This document shows positions 62,737 to 64,000 of a stretch of 64,000 bases of DNA, piece after piece. Origin of the DNA: Microbulbifer thermotolerans (lineage in GTDB: Bacteria; Pseudomonadota; Gammaproteobacteria; Pseudomonadales; Cellvibrionaceae); NCBI RefSeq assembly GCF_900112305.1, contig NZ_FOKT01000003.1, positions 124,001-188,000 of the forward strand. Direction: 5' to 3'. The position numbers and the translations under genes were made by a program. Position 1 is the first letter of the stretch. Every line of letters begins with the position of its first letter. The notes beneath the pieces were generated by a model that was given only the letters and a program-made list of their open reading frames with translations, was not told where the DNA came from and searched no databases.

Positions 62737-64000
62737 TTAAAGAATAAAACGCGAAAGGTCTTCGTTCTGGCTCAGTTCGCCCAAGTGGCTGTCCACATAG
62801 GCGGCGTCTATGGTGATGGACTTTTCGCCTTCTCCGGCGTCGAAGGAAATCTCCTCCAGCAGCCGCTCCAGCACCGTGTGCAGGCGGCGCGCACCGATGT
62901 TTTCTGTGCGTTCGTTCACTTCGTAGGCGACTTCGGCAATGCGCCGGATGCCGTCGTCGGAAAATTCCAACTGCATCCCTTCAGTGGCCATCAGTGCCTT
63001 GTGCTGCTCGGTCAGCGACGCCTTGGGCTCGGTGAGAATGCGCTGGAAGTCGCCGGAAGTCAGCGAGCTCAACTCCACCCGAATCGGCAGGCGGCCCTGT
63101 AATTCCGGGATCAGATCTGACGGTTTGGACAGATGGAAGGCACCGGAGGCGATAAACAAAATGTGATCCGTTTTGATCATGCCGTATTTGGTGGTAACGG
63201 TGCAGCCTTCGATCAACGGCAGCAGGTCGCGCTGCACGCCCTCGCGAGAGACATCGGCGCCGCCGCCCTCCTGGCGCTTGGCGATCTTGTCCACTTCGTC
63301 GATAAAGACAATGCCGTTTTCCTCTGCGGACTGGATGGCGCGGGCTTTGACCTCGTCGTCGTTGATCAGCTTGGCCGCCTCTTCGTTGGTCAGCTGTTTC
63401 AGCGCCTGCTTCACCTTGATTTTGCGCTTGCGCGTACGGCTCTGGGCCATATTGGAGAAAATACCCTGCAGCTGGCTGGTCATTTCCTCCATGCCCGGAG
63501 GGGCCATGATTTCCACCCCCACGGGAGTAGCGGCCATTTCAATTTCTATCTCTTTGTCGTCCAGCTGTCCCTCGCGCAGTTTTTTGCGGAACAGCTGCCG
63601 TGTGTTGGATTCGTTGTCTCCGGGCTCAGTGGAGCGGGGGGGCGGCAGCAGGGCGTCGAGGATACGCTCCTCGGCGGCGTCCATGGCGCTCTGGCGGACG
63701 CCGTTCATCGCGCGCTCGCGTTCCAGCTTTACCGCGGTCTCCACCAGGTCACGCACGATGGACTCCACGTCGCGGCCCACATAGCCCACCTCGGTAAATT
63801 TGGTCGCTTCCACTTTGATAAAGGGCGCACCGGCGAGACTGGCCAAACGGCGGGCTATCTCGGTTTTACCCACACCGGTAGGGCCGATCATCAGAATATT
63901 CTTCGGGGTGATTTCCCCGCGCAGTTCCTCACTCACCTGCATGCGCCGCCAGCGGTTGCGCAGCGCAATGGCCACGGCTCGCTTGGCGTCCTGTTGGCCG
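62737..64000 (-). CDS. hslU: HslU, ATPase of the HslVU protease (N-terminus beyond window)
   Basis: The C-terminal 421 residues; the frame continues past 64000, where [20 protein letters not shown] is still in-family, so only about 20 residues are missing. Walker [29 protein letters not shown] (pore loop region), the inserted I-domain, Walker [12 protein letters not shown] and a C-terminal LSRFIL tail that docks into HslV are all present. It unfolds substrates for the peptidase HslV, expected just outside the window. Confidence 0.95.
   Translation of the reverse strand, partial: GQQDAKRAVAIALRNRWRRMQVSEELRGEITPKNILMIGPTGVGKTEIARRLASLAGAPFIKVEATKFTEVGYVGRDVESIVRDLVETAVKLERERAMNGVRQSAMDAAEERILDALLPPPRSTEPGDNESNTRQLFRKKLREGQLDDKEIEIEMAATPVGVEIMAPPGMEEMTSQLQGIFSNMAQSRTRKRKIKVKQALKQLTNEEAAKLINDDEVKARAIQSAEENGIVFIDEVDKIAKRQEGGGADVSREGVQRDLLPLIEGCTVTTKYGMIKTDHILFIASGAFHLSKPSDLIPELQGRLPIRVELSSLTSGDFQRILTEPKASLTEQHKALMATEGMQLEFSDDGIRRIAEVAYEVNERTENIGARRLHTVLERLLEEISFDAGEGEKSITIDAAYVDSHLGELSQNEDLSRFIL

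Overview
The window reads as chromosomal DNA of a marine gammaproteobacterium, most likely Microbulbifer or a close relative in the Cellvibrionales. This is inferred from the hslU - DUF971 and ubiE-ubiJ-ubiB-hisI-hisE-tatA-tatB-tatC gene order, the secreted carbohydrate-binding proteins at the left edge and the thiamin-scavenging TonB operon. There is no rRNA, tRNA, CRISPR array, prophage or intact transposase. Most of the window is GC-rich core chromosome. AT-rich accessory patches lie at about 0.3-3.4 kb, 20.6-21.4 kb and 47.1-51.2 kb.

Layout. 0-3.4 kb: two secreted F5/8C-domain proteins that share an upstream module, then a DUF5071 gene. 3.5-8.8 kb: a TetR-controlled tripartite MFS efflux operon (outer-membrane factor, EmrB-like, EmrA-like, DUF190). 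8.8-13.7 kb: a LysR-linked redox cluster (MFS, LLM flavoprotein, MDR reductase, DkgB). 14-15.9 kb: typA. 16.1-20 kb: a 920-residue lipoprotein and a LuxR regulator. 20-23.4 kb: GST, GNAT, macro-domain protein and a diguanylate cyclase. 23.5-26.8 kb: an overlapping three-gene Gtr-like glycosylation operon whose large GT-C enzyme carries an NPCBM domain. 26.8-38.9 kb: VIT transporter, PQQ sugar dehydrogenase with an unknown exported partner, DUF885 peptidase, tag, a reductase coupled to a 28-residue membrane peptide, dtd, TrmH, a lipoprotein aminopeptidase, DUF3149, SDR and AraC. 39-47.1 kb: tatCBA, hisEI, ubiBJE, CHAD, NfeD and SPFH. 47.2-51.2 kb: an AT-rich island of unknown small genes and a decayed RAYT transposase. 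51.3-54.6 kb: CoA-transferase, and an OYE/HxlR pair. 54.6-58.8 kb: a thiamin uptake operon behind a TPP riboswitch. 58.9-62.1 kb: tandem alkaline phosphatases. 62.3-64 kb: DUF971 and the start of hslU.

The most unusual feature is a dispersed, apparently non-autonomous repeat of about 190-215 bp. I find seven copies that keep two ends or one end plus the core, and about eight remnants. It has 19-bp terminal inverted repeats, is flanked by TA, and has a long internal inverted repeat whose two arms change together between copies. Most copies sit a few bases 3' of a stop codon or supply the stop codon themselves: the macro-domain gene, tatC and the unknown exported gene all end inside one. I read it as a TA-targeting MITE family that has become a gene-end structural element. 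I cannot tell from the sequence alone whether it is already named.
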